Positions 32,598 through 40,370 of a DNA stretch of 40,922 bases are shown here, piece after piece. Location: NCBI GenBank assembly GCA_934168005.1, contig CAKPMN010000007.1, forward strand, positions 1-40,922. Reading direction: 5' to 3'. Position numbers and translations under genes: made by a program. This DNA comes from an uncultured Bacilli bacterium (GTDB lineage Bacteria > Bacillota_I > Bacilli_A > RF39 > UBA660). The notes beneath the pieces were generated by a model. The model was not told the DNA's origin. It saw only the letters and a list, made by a program, of their open reading frames with translations, and searched no databases. Each line of letters starts with the position of its first letter. The stretch's first letter is position 1.

Positions 32598-32626
32598 ATA
32601 ATCACCTATTTAATTATATGTTTATT

Positions 32627-33037
32627 TTATTTTTTATGAACTTTTTTGTTTAACCAAAAATAGTTATTATTTTCAAAGTCACAGGCAAATATTGAATCAT
32701 TATATATATTAAATATTTTGTATATTTCTGGTGTATCTACATCTGTTGTAACAAGGATATTTGAGTAGTTTATTGTTACTTTTGTATTTTCAAAGAATGA
32801 TAATATTTTAAATGTATCGGGTGATTTTTTTAGTGATGGAACTTTATCTATCATATAATTTATAAGTAATTTTTTGTTTATTGGCATACATAGTTGATGA
32901 TATACTGATATGCCATATATCAAGTCTTTTTCATTCAGTTCATATAAGTTTTTTAACAATAGATATAGTATATTACTATTTCTTTGATATAGTTTTACTG
33001 TTTCTCTTTTAAGTATAAATAAATGATATCTTTTCAT
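32627..33037 (-). CDS. sirA: SirA-like protein (sporulation inhibitor of replication)
   Basis: 136 residues. Both ends match SirA (YneE): MKRYHLFILKRETVKLYQRNSNILY at the start, and FACDFENNNYFWLNKKV at the end like AMDFNSKRYGWLNPV of Bacillus SirA, with an isoleucine-rich helix just before. SirA binds DnaA domain I and stops new rounds of replication in sporulating cells. The middle is poorly conserved, so this is a family assignment by eye. In Bacillus sirA lies near tkt, but here it is beside the ylbD/ylbE-like genes. Its ATG has an AGGTGATAAT site. Confidence 0.6.
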   Translation of the reverse strand: MKRYHLFILKRETVKLYQRNSNILYLLLKNLYELNEKDLIYGISVYHQLCMPINKKLLINYMIDKVPSLKKSPDTFKILSFFENTKVTINYSNILVTTDVDTPEIYKIFNIYNDSIFACDFENNNYFWLNKKVHKK

Positions 33038-33085
33038 ATTATCACCTATTTTTATTTTAGTTTATTTTTTTGTCGATTTTGGGCG

Positions 33086-33112
33086 AAAAAAAAGAGAAAT
33101 TACTTTCTCTTT
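33086..33112 (-). terminator. Terminator of the small membrane protein gene
   Basis: Arms AAAGAGAAA/TTTCTCTTT with a 4-base loop and a T run on the minus strand. Confidence 0.8.
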
Positions 33113-33402
33113 ATAAAATATTTCACTAAGTAAAATTCTAGGCAACAAAACATTCCTATAAGTATCCAAACAAATATATCGTATAATAGTCCGTTTGCAT
33201 ATTTTCCAACTATTTGAACTAATGATGAAGGAATATATGTATTTACCATATTTGTTAGTTCTCTTATTTTTAAAGTATTTGCGATAAAGTGTACTAATCT
33301 AAAGAATATTTCTAATATTCCTAAGAAGTAAACAACATTTTTAAAATCTTTAAAGAAAAATGCGACTGCAAGAATTAGTATTAGTATTATTATTAAATCC
33401 AT
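33100..33402 (-). CDS. Small multi-pass membrane protein, unknown
   Basis: About 100 residues with hydrophobic segments at the N-terminus (residues 1-20), in the middle (about 25-40) and near the C-terminus (about 73-93), ending KYFIKRK. No family is recognised. The ATG at 33402 is preferred over an upstream TTG because AGGA lies about 10 bases before it. It is downstream of sufS (50-base gap). Confidence 0.55.
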   Translation of the reverse strand: MDLIIILILILAVAFFFKDFKNVVYFLGILEIFFRLVHFIANTLKIRELTNMVNTYIPSSLVQIVGKYANGLLYDIFVWILIGMFCCLEFYLVKYFIKRK

Positions 33403-33451
33403 AAATCTCAAATCCTATCTTGTACAATTATATCTTATTTTTTTATCTTCT

Positions 33452-34645
33452 TCAAGCTATTATTTCTTGTTTTATATTTTCATTTTTTAAAGCTTCTACT
33501 AATTTATCTATTTCTTCTTTTGTGTTATATAATCCAAATGAAATACGTACAGTATTTTTTACTCCTATTTCATCTTTTAAAATCTTAGCACAGTGATTAC
33601 CTGCTCTTACACAAATGTTATACTTATCTAGATATATAGCTAAATCTTGAGCAAATACATTTTCCATATTTATAGCTAATATTGGAGAAGCTGTGTGTTC
33701 ATTATATATTTTTATATTTTTTATTTCTTTTATTTTTTCTACTGCGTATGTTTTTAATTGTTTTTCATATTCTTCTATTTTTTCCATTGTAATATCACTT
33801 AAATAGTCTATTACTCTTCCAAAAGCAATTACTCCTGCTACATTTGGAGTACCAGCTTCAAATACGGTTGGAATATCATGATATATTCTTGTTCCGTCTT
33901 GGTTAAAACTAGAGTTCATTCCTCCACCAAATATAATTGGCTTCATATTTTTTAATAATTCTTCTTTTCCATATATAACTCCAACTCCTGTTGGGCCATA
34001 CATTTTATGTGCTGAAAAGATAAAAAAGTCTACATCTAGTTTTGTTACATCTATTTTCATATGAGCAATTGATTGAGCTCCATCTACTAAAACTTGTATA
34101 CCATTTTCATGAGCATATTTTGTTATTTCTTCGATCGGTCTTATGTCCCCTATTACGTTTGTTACATGAGCTAGTGATATAACTTTTGTTTTTGGTGTTA
34201 CTGCTTTTTTTATGTTTTCTAGTTTTACCTCAAGGTTATCTAATTCTATGTATTTTACTTTTATTCCTATTTCATCTTGTAGTTCAAACCAAGGTAATAC
34301 GTTTGATGCATGTTCTGATAATGTTATTAAAACTTCATCATCTTTTTTTAAAGTATTTTTAAAGTATCCAGATATTATTTTATTTAGTGAGTCTGTTGCT
34401 CCTGATGTAAATATTATTTCATCTTTTGATTTAGCGTTTATAAATTCTTTAACTTTTCTTCTCGTTTCATCATATTCATAATCTGCTTTTAGACTTATTT
34501 TATAATCTCCTCTATGGATGTTTGATGAAAAGTTATCGTAGTAATCTATTAATCCTTCTTTTAATACGTTTGGTTTTAGTGTAGTTGCACCATTATCAAA
34601 ATATATAATATCTTGTTTTAAAAGTGGAAAATCATTACGATTCAT
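33452..34645 (-). CDS. sufS: Cysteine desulfurase SufS
   Basis: PLP enzyme that takes sulfur from cysteine for Fe-S clusters (group II, SufS/CsdA type). PLP Lys214 in FIFSAHKMYGPTG, catalytic Cys352 in RAGNHCAK, and DNGATTLKP at the N-terminus. 397 residues, near the usual 406. It lies 3 bases after the sufD-like gene. The sulfur acceptor SufU, normally the next gene in Firmicutes, is absent here. Confidence 0.96.
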   Translation of the reverse strand: MNRNDFPLLKQDIIYFDNGATTLKPNVLKEGLIDYYDNFSSNIHRGDYKISLKADYEYDETRRKVKEFINAKSKDEIIFTSGATDSLNKIISGYFKNTLKKDDEVLITLSEHASNVLPWFELQDEIGIKVKYIELDNLEVKLENIKKAVTPKTKVISLAHVTNVIGDIRPIEEITKYAHENGIQVLVDGAQSIAHMKIDVTKLDVDFFIFSAHKMYGPTGVGVIYGKEELLKNMKPIIFGGGMNSSFNQDGTRIYHDIPTVFEAGTPNVAGVIAFGRVIDYLSDITMEKIEEYEKQLKTYAVEKIKEIKNIKIYNEHTASPILAINMENVFAQDLAIYLDKYNICVRAGNHCAKILKDEIGVKNTVRISFGLYNTKEEIDKLVEALKNENIKQEIIA

Positions 34646-34648
34646 AAA

Positions 34649-35455
34649 TCACCTCCAATACTTTTTAATGTATTTTGTTATATCTACTACGTTATTTTTT
34701 AAGAAATCAGTTAATAATAGTTTCTCTGCTTCTTTTTTTGTTATTCCTCTGGTTTGCATATAGAAAATCATTCTTTGGTTGAATGGCTCTATGTTAGCAC
34801 TATGAGATGCTTCTATATCGTTTTCTTCTATTAAAAGGTTTGGTTTTATATATGAAGCAGAGTTGTTTTGATTTAATATTCTATTATTTTGTCTTAATAT
34901 AGATTTTTTTCTATTTTTATATACCATAGATGTCACATTTAATTTCATTTCTCCATCTTCTATGGTTACAAAGTTATGATTTAAATAAGAAGAGGTTTTT
35001 GGATAGTTATGATATGACAAAACATCTAATTTACTTTTATCTTTTATAATTCCAGTTTGGTGTGAAGTAAATTCTGATCCTACACCGTTTAAGTAAATTA
35101 TATTTAATTCTTTAAGAAAATTCATATGTATGAACTTTTCACTTATTACTTTTGAATTATCATATATATAGAACTTTTCTTGGATTTTGGCTTCTTTGCT
35201 TTCTTTTAATTCATATAGTTTTAATGTTACATTAGGAGCTAGTGTAATACTAATATCTAATTTTATTTCGTCTTTTCCTTCATAAGATATAAATAAAGAT
35301 GTATCTTTAAAAACGTCTATATTTAATTTCATAATATCATAAAAATCTAGTTTATCTGATAATGAAACTTTTAGTTTGTTATCCTCTTTTTCCATATGGA
35401 TATCATCTTTATTCACTTTTATTATATTCATGAACTCTTTTTCGTTATACTTCAT
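34649..35455 (-). CDS. sufD: Short SufD-like Fe-S assembly protein
   Basis: 268 residues; SufB/SufD beta-helix family. The C-terminal part has PNLLIEENDIEASHSANIEPFNQRMIFYMQTRGITKKEAEKLLLTDFL, typical of SufD. The position of the SufB scaffold Cys is occupied by Ala-Ser-His, and the whole protein has no cysteine, so it is SufD-like and cannot provide a SufB-type cysteine ligand. B. subtilis SufD has 437 residues; the N-terminal helical domain is largely missing here. It lies between sufC (9-base gap) and sufS. Confidence 0.85.
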   Translation of the reverse strand: MKYNEKEFMNIIKVNKDDIHMEKEDNKLKVSLSDKLDFYDIMKLNIDVFKDTSLFISYEGKDEIKLDISITLAPNVTLKLYELKESKEAKIQEKFYIYDNSKVISEKFIHMNFLKELNIIYLNGVGSEFTSHQTGIIKDKSKLDVLSYHNYPKTSSYLNHNFVTIEDGEMKLNVTSMVYKNRKKSILRQNNRILNQNNSASYIKPNLLIEENDIEASHSANIEPFNQRMIFYMQTRGITKKEAEKLLLTDFLKNNVVDITKYIKKYWR

Positions 35456-35464
35456 ATGCTTATT

Positions 35465-36193
35465 TTAAATTTTTTCGTATCCTTCTTCTTCAATTATTGA
35501 AACTAAAGAAGCGTCTGATGTTTTTACTATTTTACCGTTTTTCATAACATGAACATAATCTGGAGTTATATAATCTAAAAGACGATGGTAGTGTGTTATT
35601 AAAAGAAGTCCACATTTTTGTTCTTTTTTATAATTTGTAGTCATTTCACCTATCTTTTTTAAACTATCAACATCTAGTCCTGAATCTATTTCATCTAGTA
35701 TTACCATATCTGGTTTTAACATATACATAGATAGTATTTCCATTTTCTTTTTTTCTCCACCTGAAAAGCCGTTATTTAAAGGACGTGTTAAAAACTCTTT
35801 ATTCATATCTAATTTTTGCATTGTTTGTTCTACTTCCTTAGCAAATTTTAGTATTTTAAAGTTTTCTTCTTTTGCGGATACTGCTGTTTTTAAAAAATCT
35901 GCTGTTGAAACTCCTTCTAATTCTACTGGAGATTGGAATGATAGAAATAAACCTAATCTTGCTCTTTCATCTGTTGTTAGGTTAGTTATATCTACTCCGT
36001 CATATATAATACTTCCTTTTTCAATTTTATATATTGGGTTTCCCATAATAACATTTGAAAGTGTTGATTTACCTATTCCATTTGGACCCATGATAACGTG
36101 TGTTTCATTACTATTTATTACAAGGTCTAATCCTTTTAGTATTTCTTTATCTTCTATTTTTACGTATAAGTCTTTTATTTCTAATTTATGCAT
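35465..36193 (-). CDS. sufC: SufC Fe-S assembly ATPase
   Basis: ABC-type ATPase that works with SufB/SufD. Walker A GPNGIGKST (36-44), signature FSGGEKKKMEIL, Walker B MVILDEIDSGLD, H-loop LLITHYHRLLDYI. 242 residues from the ATG at 36193, which has GGGAAGTGA just upstream; an in-frame TTG further up is less likely. First gene of the suf cluster. Confidence 0.96.
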   Translation of the reverse strand: MHKLEIKDLYVKIEDKEILKGLDLVINSNETHVIMGPNGIGKSTLSNVIMGNPIYKIEKGSIIYDGVDITNLTTDERARLGLFLSFQSPVELEGVSTADFLKTAVSAKEENFKILKFAKEVEQTMQKLDMNKEFLTRPLNNGFSGGEKKKMEILSMYMLKPDMVILDEIDSGLDVDSLKKIGEMTTNYKKEQKCGLLLITHYHRLLDYITPDYVHVMKNGKIVKTSDASLVSIIEEEGYEKI

Positions 36194-36296
36194 AAATTCA
36201 CTTCCCAACAGTATAATTTTATCATATAAGCTATTATTTTTGAATAATTTTTCTTAAATAAATCAATATAAAATAGAATATTCGCAGATATTCACG

Positions 36297-36328
36297 AAAA
36301 AAGAGTTTTACTCTTTTTTATTTTTTTG
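36297..36328. terminator. Hairpin between divergent suf and hit genes
   Basis: Arms AAAAAAGAGT/ACTCTTTTTT with a 3-base loop, followed by T runs on both strands. It lies in front of the HIT gene, overlapping its likely -35 region, with no plus-strand gene seen upstream to terminate. Confidence 0.5.
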
Positions 36329-36329
36329 A

Positions 36330-36335
36330 TATAAT
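36330..36335 (+). promoter_or_regulatory. -10 element before the HIT gene
   Basis: TATAAT lies about 20 bases before the ATG at 36356. The -35 region is poor (TTTTAC near 36307-36312). Confidence 0.5.
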
Positions 36336-36355
36336 ACTTACCGGGAGATGAATTT

Positions 36356-36724
36356 ATGGAATGTATCTTTTGTAAGATATCAAAAGGTGAAGTTGATTCT
36401 TATACAATCTATGAAGATGAAATCGTTAAAGCTTATTTAGATATTCATCCTGATAGTAATGGTCATACTCTAATTATTCCAAAGAAACATTTTAAAGATT
36501 TGGATGATATTGATGAAAAAACTATTACTCATATTATGATGGTAGCAAAAAAGGTTAAAAAGATTTTGGAAGATAAATTAGGTTGTACTGGTGTTACTTT
36601 AGTTCAAAATAACGGTGACTTACAAGAAATAAAACATTTTCACGTGCATTTAAAACCTTATTATCAAAAATCTGGAAGAAAAGCTAAGGTAGAAAATATT
36701 TATGAAAAATTAAAACGAGATTAA
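36356..36724 (+). CDS. HIT-family nucleotide hydrolase
   Basis: 122 residues, histidine-triad protein of the Hint type that hydrolyses adenosine phosphoramidates or similar nucleotides. The triad is HFHVHLKP with His94, His96, His98. The N-terminus ECIFCKI has a CxxC pair (Cys3, Cys6), probably a structural zinc site. ATG preceded by GGGAG. Its TAA overlaps the convergent gene's stop codon in the loop of a shared terminator. Confidence 0.95.
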   Translation: MECIFCKISKGEVDSYTIYEDEIVKAYLDIHPDSNGHTLIIPKKHFKDLDDIDEKTITHIMMVAKKVKKILEDKLGCTGVTLVQNNGDLQEIKHFHVHLKPYYQKSGRKAKVENIYEKLKRD

Positions 36725-36737
36725 TCTCGTTTTTTTA
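36712..36737. terminator. Shared bidirectional terminator of the HIT gene and the 301-residue gene
   Basis: Arms AAAACGAGA/TCTCGTTTT around TTAA, which serves as the stop codon region of both convergent genes. Confidence 0.8.
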
Positions 36738-37626
36738 TGTATTCTTTTACTTCTTCATATGAAACGGCTTCCCCGGTTTGATAATATACCTTACCATTTG
36801 GTTTTGTTGTTACGTAAAATTCTAGAAGTAATTCTAGGAAACCATCATCACCTGATATCATTTCTACCATTTCTTCCATTCTTAAGTTCTCAAAATAGCT
36901 TACAAATTCTATTTTGTAATCTTCTTTAACTTCTAATAAATTATTTTTATGACCAACATCGTATTTAACCCATTCATAATAATATGTGAGTAAATCTTTT
37001 ATATTATCCATGTAATTAGCGTAATTGAATTTGGATAAGTTCTTTAAAAATCCTACTAGCTCTACTACTATCTGTTCTTCATATATTGGATAATCTTCTT
37101 GTATATCATTTATTTTATCAATAAAATATTTTACATAATCATCTAGTTCTACTTCTTTTGTGTAAAGTTCTTGTTCTTCTTTAAAAAATACGGATATCTC
37201 TGATAGATATTGTTTATCTTCTTCTTTTATATTGTAGGCTAAATTCATTTTTGATAAAAATGGAAGGTTGTAATATTCTATTATACTTTCTAACAATTTT
37301 TTAAAAAATGGTTGATCTGTAGATACTGATATTTTTAAATCATCAAAGTTTTCTATATAATCCATTATTGTTTTATAATAGTAGTCTTCTCTTTTCATTC
37401 TTAATTCTTTTGCTTTATGATTCATTAAAAGATACATATCTGTATAACCTATCATATAAATGAATGCTTGTTGGAGAGATAATAATACTCTTCTTGTTTT
37501 ATCTAAATCCATATCATCCATTTCATATATGTTATAAACTAGCTCTTCTAAATAATCATCCATTGGTAAAAATGAGTTTTCATATCCATCTTTTACTAAT
37601 TTTCTAAATTCGTCTGCTTTAGTCAT
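36721..37626 (-). CDS. Hypothetical acidic cytosolic protein
   Basis: 301 residues from the ATG at 37626, which has AAGAAGGAA upstream; an open frame continues 18 codons further but without a ribosome site. The protein is mostly helical, acidic, without membrane helices, signal peptide or cysteine motif (MTKADEFRKLVKDGYENSFLPMDDYLEELVYNIYEMDD at its start). I do not recognise a family. It stands alone between the hit and pnp genes. Confidence 0.6.
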   Translation of the reverse strand: MTKADEFRKLVKDGYENSFLPMDDYLEELVYNIYEMDDMDLDKTRRVLLSLQQAFIYMIGYTDMYLLMNHKAKELRMKREDYYYKTIMDYIENFDDLKISVSTDQPFFKKLLESIIEYYNLPFLSKMNLAYNIKEEDKQYLSEISVFFKEEQELYTKEVELDDYVKYFIDKINDIQEDYPIYEEQIVVELVGFLKNLSKFNYANYMDNIKDLLTYYYEWVKYDVGHKNNLLEVKEDYKIEFVSYFENLRMEEMVEMISGDDGFLELLLEFYVTTKPNGKVYYQTGEAVSYEEVKEYIKKRD

Positions 37627-37666
37627 ATTATTCCTTCTTTTTTTATGTTTTATTATATATGATATA

Positions 37667-37699
37667 CAAAAAAGATGCAATTACTTTAATGCATCTTTT
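37667..37699 (-). terminator. pnp terminator
   Basis: Arms AAAAGATGCA/TGCATCTTTT (10 bp) followed by T on the minus strand. The pnp stop codon is in the loop. Confidence 0.8.
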
Positions 37700-39816
37700 C
37701 TTGATAAATTAAGTCTTCCTTTTTTATCGTATCCTAATGATTTTACTAGAATTTCATCTCCTACTTTTACAACGTCTGAAGGTTTTTCAACTCTTTCTTC
37801 TGCTAATTTAGAAACGTGTACTAATCCTTCACATCCTGGCCATAATTCTACAAAGCAGCCAAAGTCTTCTACTTTTACTACTTTTCCTTTATAAATAGCA
37901 TTTTCTTCTACTTCTTTTGTAATGTCTTCTATTCTCTTTCTTGTTTTATCTATTACTTCTTGGTCTGTATGATAAATTATTACTTTTCCATCATCCATTA
38001 AATCTACTTTAACGGCATTTTGGTCATTTACTGATGTTACATTACTTGATTCTAGAATTATTTTTGTAATTGTTTCTCCACCTTTTCCAATTACTTCTTT
38101 AATTTTGTCAGGATTTATTGTAAATATTACTGTTTTAGGAGCGTATTTTGATACTTCTTTTCTAGGTTCTTTTATTTGTGCTTCCATTACGTCTAGTATT
38201 TCCATACGAGCATCTTTTGCTTGAGCTAGGGCTTCTTTTAGTATTTCTTTTGTTATTCCCTTTATTTTAATATCCATTTGTAGTGAACAAATACCTTTTC
38301 TTGTTCCACCTACTTTAAAGTCCATATCTCCTAAATGATCTTCCATACCTTGAATGTCAGTTAAGATTGTATAATCTTTTCCATCTTTTGATGTTATTAA
38401 TCCCATAGCAATTCCTGCAACTGGTTCTTTTATTGGAACACCAGCAGCCATAAGTGACATACATCCTGCACATATAGTAGCTTGAGATGATGAACCGTTT
38501 GATTCCAGTATTTCTGATACTACACGTACTGTATATGGAAATTCTTCTTCTGTTGGCATTACTTGTTTTAAGCATCTTTCACCTAGTGCCCCATGACCTA
38601 TTTCTCTTCTTCCAGGACTTCCATATCTTCCTGTTTCTCCTACTGAGAATGCTGGAAAATTATAATGTAACATAAAGTGTTTTTCTGCTTCTAGGCTTAT
38701 TCCATCTAATGCTTGGTATTCATTTAAAGCACCTAGTGTTGTTACAGCTAAAGCTTGAGTTTCTCCACGTGTAAATAGTGCAGATCCATGTGTTCTTGGA
38801 AGTAAGTCTATATCTGTTGATAATGGTCTTATTTCTGTCATAGCTCTTCCATCTGCTCTTGTTTTTTCGTTTACTGTTATTCCTCTAAAAATATCGTATT
38901 CAATTGATTCTAAAACTAGTTTAACTTTTGTTAATAAAATGTTTAACTCTTCTTTATCTAAGTCTTTATTTTCTTCTTCATAAATACTTACTACTTCTTC
39001 TTTTACATCATCAATTGCTTTATATTTTTCTAGTTTTTCTTTTATACGCATTGCTTTGTCAAGTTTTTCACTAGCTAATTTTGATACTCTTTCTTTGATT
39101 TCTTCTTCTATTTCTAGATGTTCGTATTCCATTTTTTCTATTCCGATTTCTTTTATTATAGATTCTTGGAATTCGCATAATTCTTTAACTGCTTCATGAC
39201 CAAACATTAAAGCTTCTAACATATCACTTTCTGATACTTCTTTTGATCCTGCTTCTACCATGTTTATTGCTTGTTTTGTTCCAGCTACTGTAAGATCTAT
39301 GTCGGATAATTCTAATTCTTCTGGTGTAGGATTAATTATAAATTTTCCATTTACTCTTCCTACTTTTACTCCAGCGATTGGTCCATCAAATGGTATCTTT
39401 GATATAGATGTCGCAAGTGATGAGCCAAACATTGCTGTTAACTCTGGAGAGTTATTATTATCTACTGAAAGTATTGTATTAACTATTTGTACTTCATTTC
39501 TAAAGTCTTCTTTAAACATTGGACGCATTGGCCTATCAATCATACGAGCAGCAAGTGTTGCAGCATCTGTTGGACGTCCTTCTCTTTTAATAAAACCTCC
39601 TGGTATTTTACCTACTGAGTATAGCTTTTCTTGGTATAAAACCATTAATGGAAAGAAATCTGATAATATATTAGCGTTGTCTGATACTACTACTGTTGAT
39701 AGTACTACTGTGTCACCATATCTTACTAATACTGATCCATGTGCTTGTTTGGCTAATTCTCCATGTTCTACTATTAGTTTTCTTCCTCTAAAATCTAATT
39801 CAAATGTTTTTTTCAT
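37681..39816 (-). CDS. pnp: Polynucleotide phosphorylase
   Basis: Trimeric 3'-to-5' exoribonuclease of RNA decay. Two RNase PH domains (first containing FFPLMVLYQEKLYSVGKIPGGFIKREGRPTD; second FTRGETQALAVTTLG), a KH domain (INPDKIKEVIGKGGETI) and an S1 domain (IYKGKVVKVEDFGCFVELWPGCEGLVHVS). 711 residues from the ATG at 39816, with GGAGGTAAG upstream; an ATG 33 bases earlier is less likely. It follows rpsO in the classic rpsO-pnp arrangement. Confidence 0.97.
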   Translation of the reverse strand: MKKTFELDFRGRKLIVEHGELAKQAHGSVLVRYGDTVVLSTVVVSDNANILSDFFPLMVLYQEKLYSVGKIPGGFIKREGRPTDAATLAARMIDRPMRPMFKEDFRNEVQIVNTILSVDNNNSPELTAMFGSSLATSISKIPFDGPIAGVKVGRVNGKFIINPTPEELELSDIDLTVAGTKQAINMVEAGSKEVSESDMLEALMFGHEAVKELCEFQESIIKEIGIEKMEYEHLEIEEEIKERVSKLASEKLDKAMRIKEKLEKYKAIDDVKEEVVSIYEEENKDLDKEELNILLTKVKLVLESIEYDIFRGITVNEKTRADGRAMTEIRPLSTDIDLLPRTHGSALFTRGETQALAVTTLGALNEYQALDGISLEAEKHFMLHYNFPAFSVGETGRYGSPGRREIGHGALGERCLKQVMPTEEEFPYTVRVVSEILESNGSSSQATICAGCMSLMAAGVPIKEPVAGIAMGLITSKDGKDYTILTDIQGMEDHLGDMDFKVGGTRKGICSLQMDIKIKGITKEILKEALAQAKDARMEILDVMEAQIKEPRKEVSKYAPKTVIFTINPDKIKEVIGKGGETITKIILESSNVTSVNDQNAVKVDLMDDGKVIIYHTDQEVIDKTRKRIEDITKEVEENAIYKGKVVKVEDFGCFVELWPGCEGLVHVSKLAEERVEKPSDVVKVGDEILVKSLGYDKKGRLNLSRKDALK

Positions 39817-39838
39817 TCTTACCTCCATTATTTCTAAT

Positions 39839-39864
39839 ATAAAAGACACTCAAAAAAGAGTGCC
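39839..39864 (-). terminator. rpsO-pnp intergenic hairpin (attenuator)
   Basis: Stem GGCACTC/GAGTGTC (one GU pair), loop of six T, then TTTTAT on the minus strand; a rho-independent type element that likely lowers pnp relative to rpsO. Confidence 0.65.
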
Positions 39865-39876
39865 TACTTTTGTTAA

Positions 39877-40146
39877 CTATTTTCTTAAACCTAAACTCTT
39901 GATTAAGTCTCTGTAACGAGTTACATCTTCTTTAAGTAAGTATTTAAGTAAACTACGTCTTTGTCCTACTTTCTTTAGAAGACCTCTTTTTGAATGATAA
40001 TCATGAGTATGTTCTTTAAAATGGTCTTGTAAATCATTTATTTCTGCTGTTAGAATTGCGATTTGAACTTCTGGTGAACCAGTATCTCCTTCTTTTCTAG
40101 CATATTTTTTAATGATCTCAGCTTTTTGTTCTTTTGAAATTGCCAT
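39877..40146 (-). CDS. rpsO: 30S ribosomal protein S15
   Basis: 89 residues, exact family length. Contains KYARKEGDTGSPEVQIAILTAEINDLQDHFKEHTHDYHSKRGLLKKVGQRRSLLKYL, the rRNA-binding core. An AAAGGAGG ribosome site precedes the ATG, and a leader of about 74 bases lies upstream. Confidence 0.98.
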   Translation of the reverse strand: MAISKEQKAEIIKKYARKEGDTGSPEVQIAILTAEINDLQDHFKEHTHDYHSKRGLLKKVGQRRSLLKYLLKEDVTRYRDLIKSLGLRK

Positions 40147-40220
40147 TTTATTTCCTCCTTTATTTAATATTCGCTTAGACCTAGAAAAGGACTGGAGATT
40201 CCTAATCCAAGAATAAGTAC
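40147..40220 (-). promoter_or_regulatory. rpsO leader, possible S15 autoregulatory structure
   Basis: The minus-strand leader contains a pairing region (GGATTAGG with TCCAGTCC, two imperfect arms at about 40182-40201). S15 regulates itself through varied leader structures in many bacteria. A folding prediction would be needed; low confidence. Confidence 0.3.
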
Positions 40221-40226
40221 ATATAT

Positions 40227-40255
40227 AATATACATGAAAGTTTACGCATTTGCAA
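40227..40255 (-). promoter_or_regulatory. rpsO promoter
   Basis: Minus strand: TTGCAA (40255-40250), 17-base spacer, TATATT (40232-40227). Confidence 0.6.
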
Positions 40256-40264
40256 GTTTTTTTA

Positions 40265-40292
40265 CAAAAAAAGACAAAATGATTTTGTCTTT
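40265..40292 (-). terminator. Terminator after the right-edge tail-like gene
   Basis: Inverted repeat AAAGACAAAAT/ATTTTGTCTTT with a T run on the minus strand, about 80 bases beyond the gene's TGA stop. Confidence 0.7.
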
Positions 40293-40370
40293 AATATTAA
40301 TCTTTTATCAATTCTTTCAACACTACTGAAACCGAAATCTTACGTATGATATTTATCATTATAAACTATT

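Noticed and set aside
34649..35455. SufB instead of SufD
   Set aside because: The SufB scaffold cysteine motif is replaced by Ala-Ser-His and the protein has no cysteine at all.
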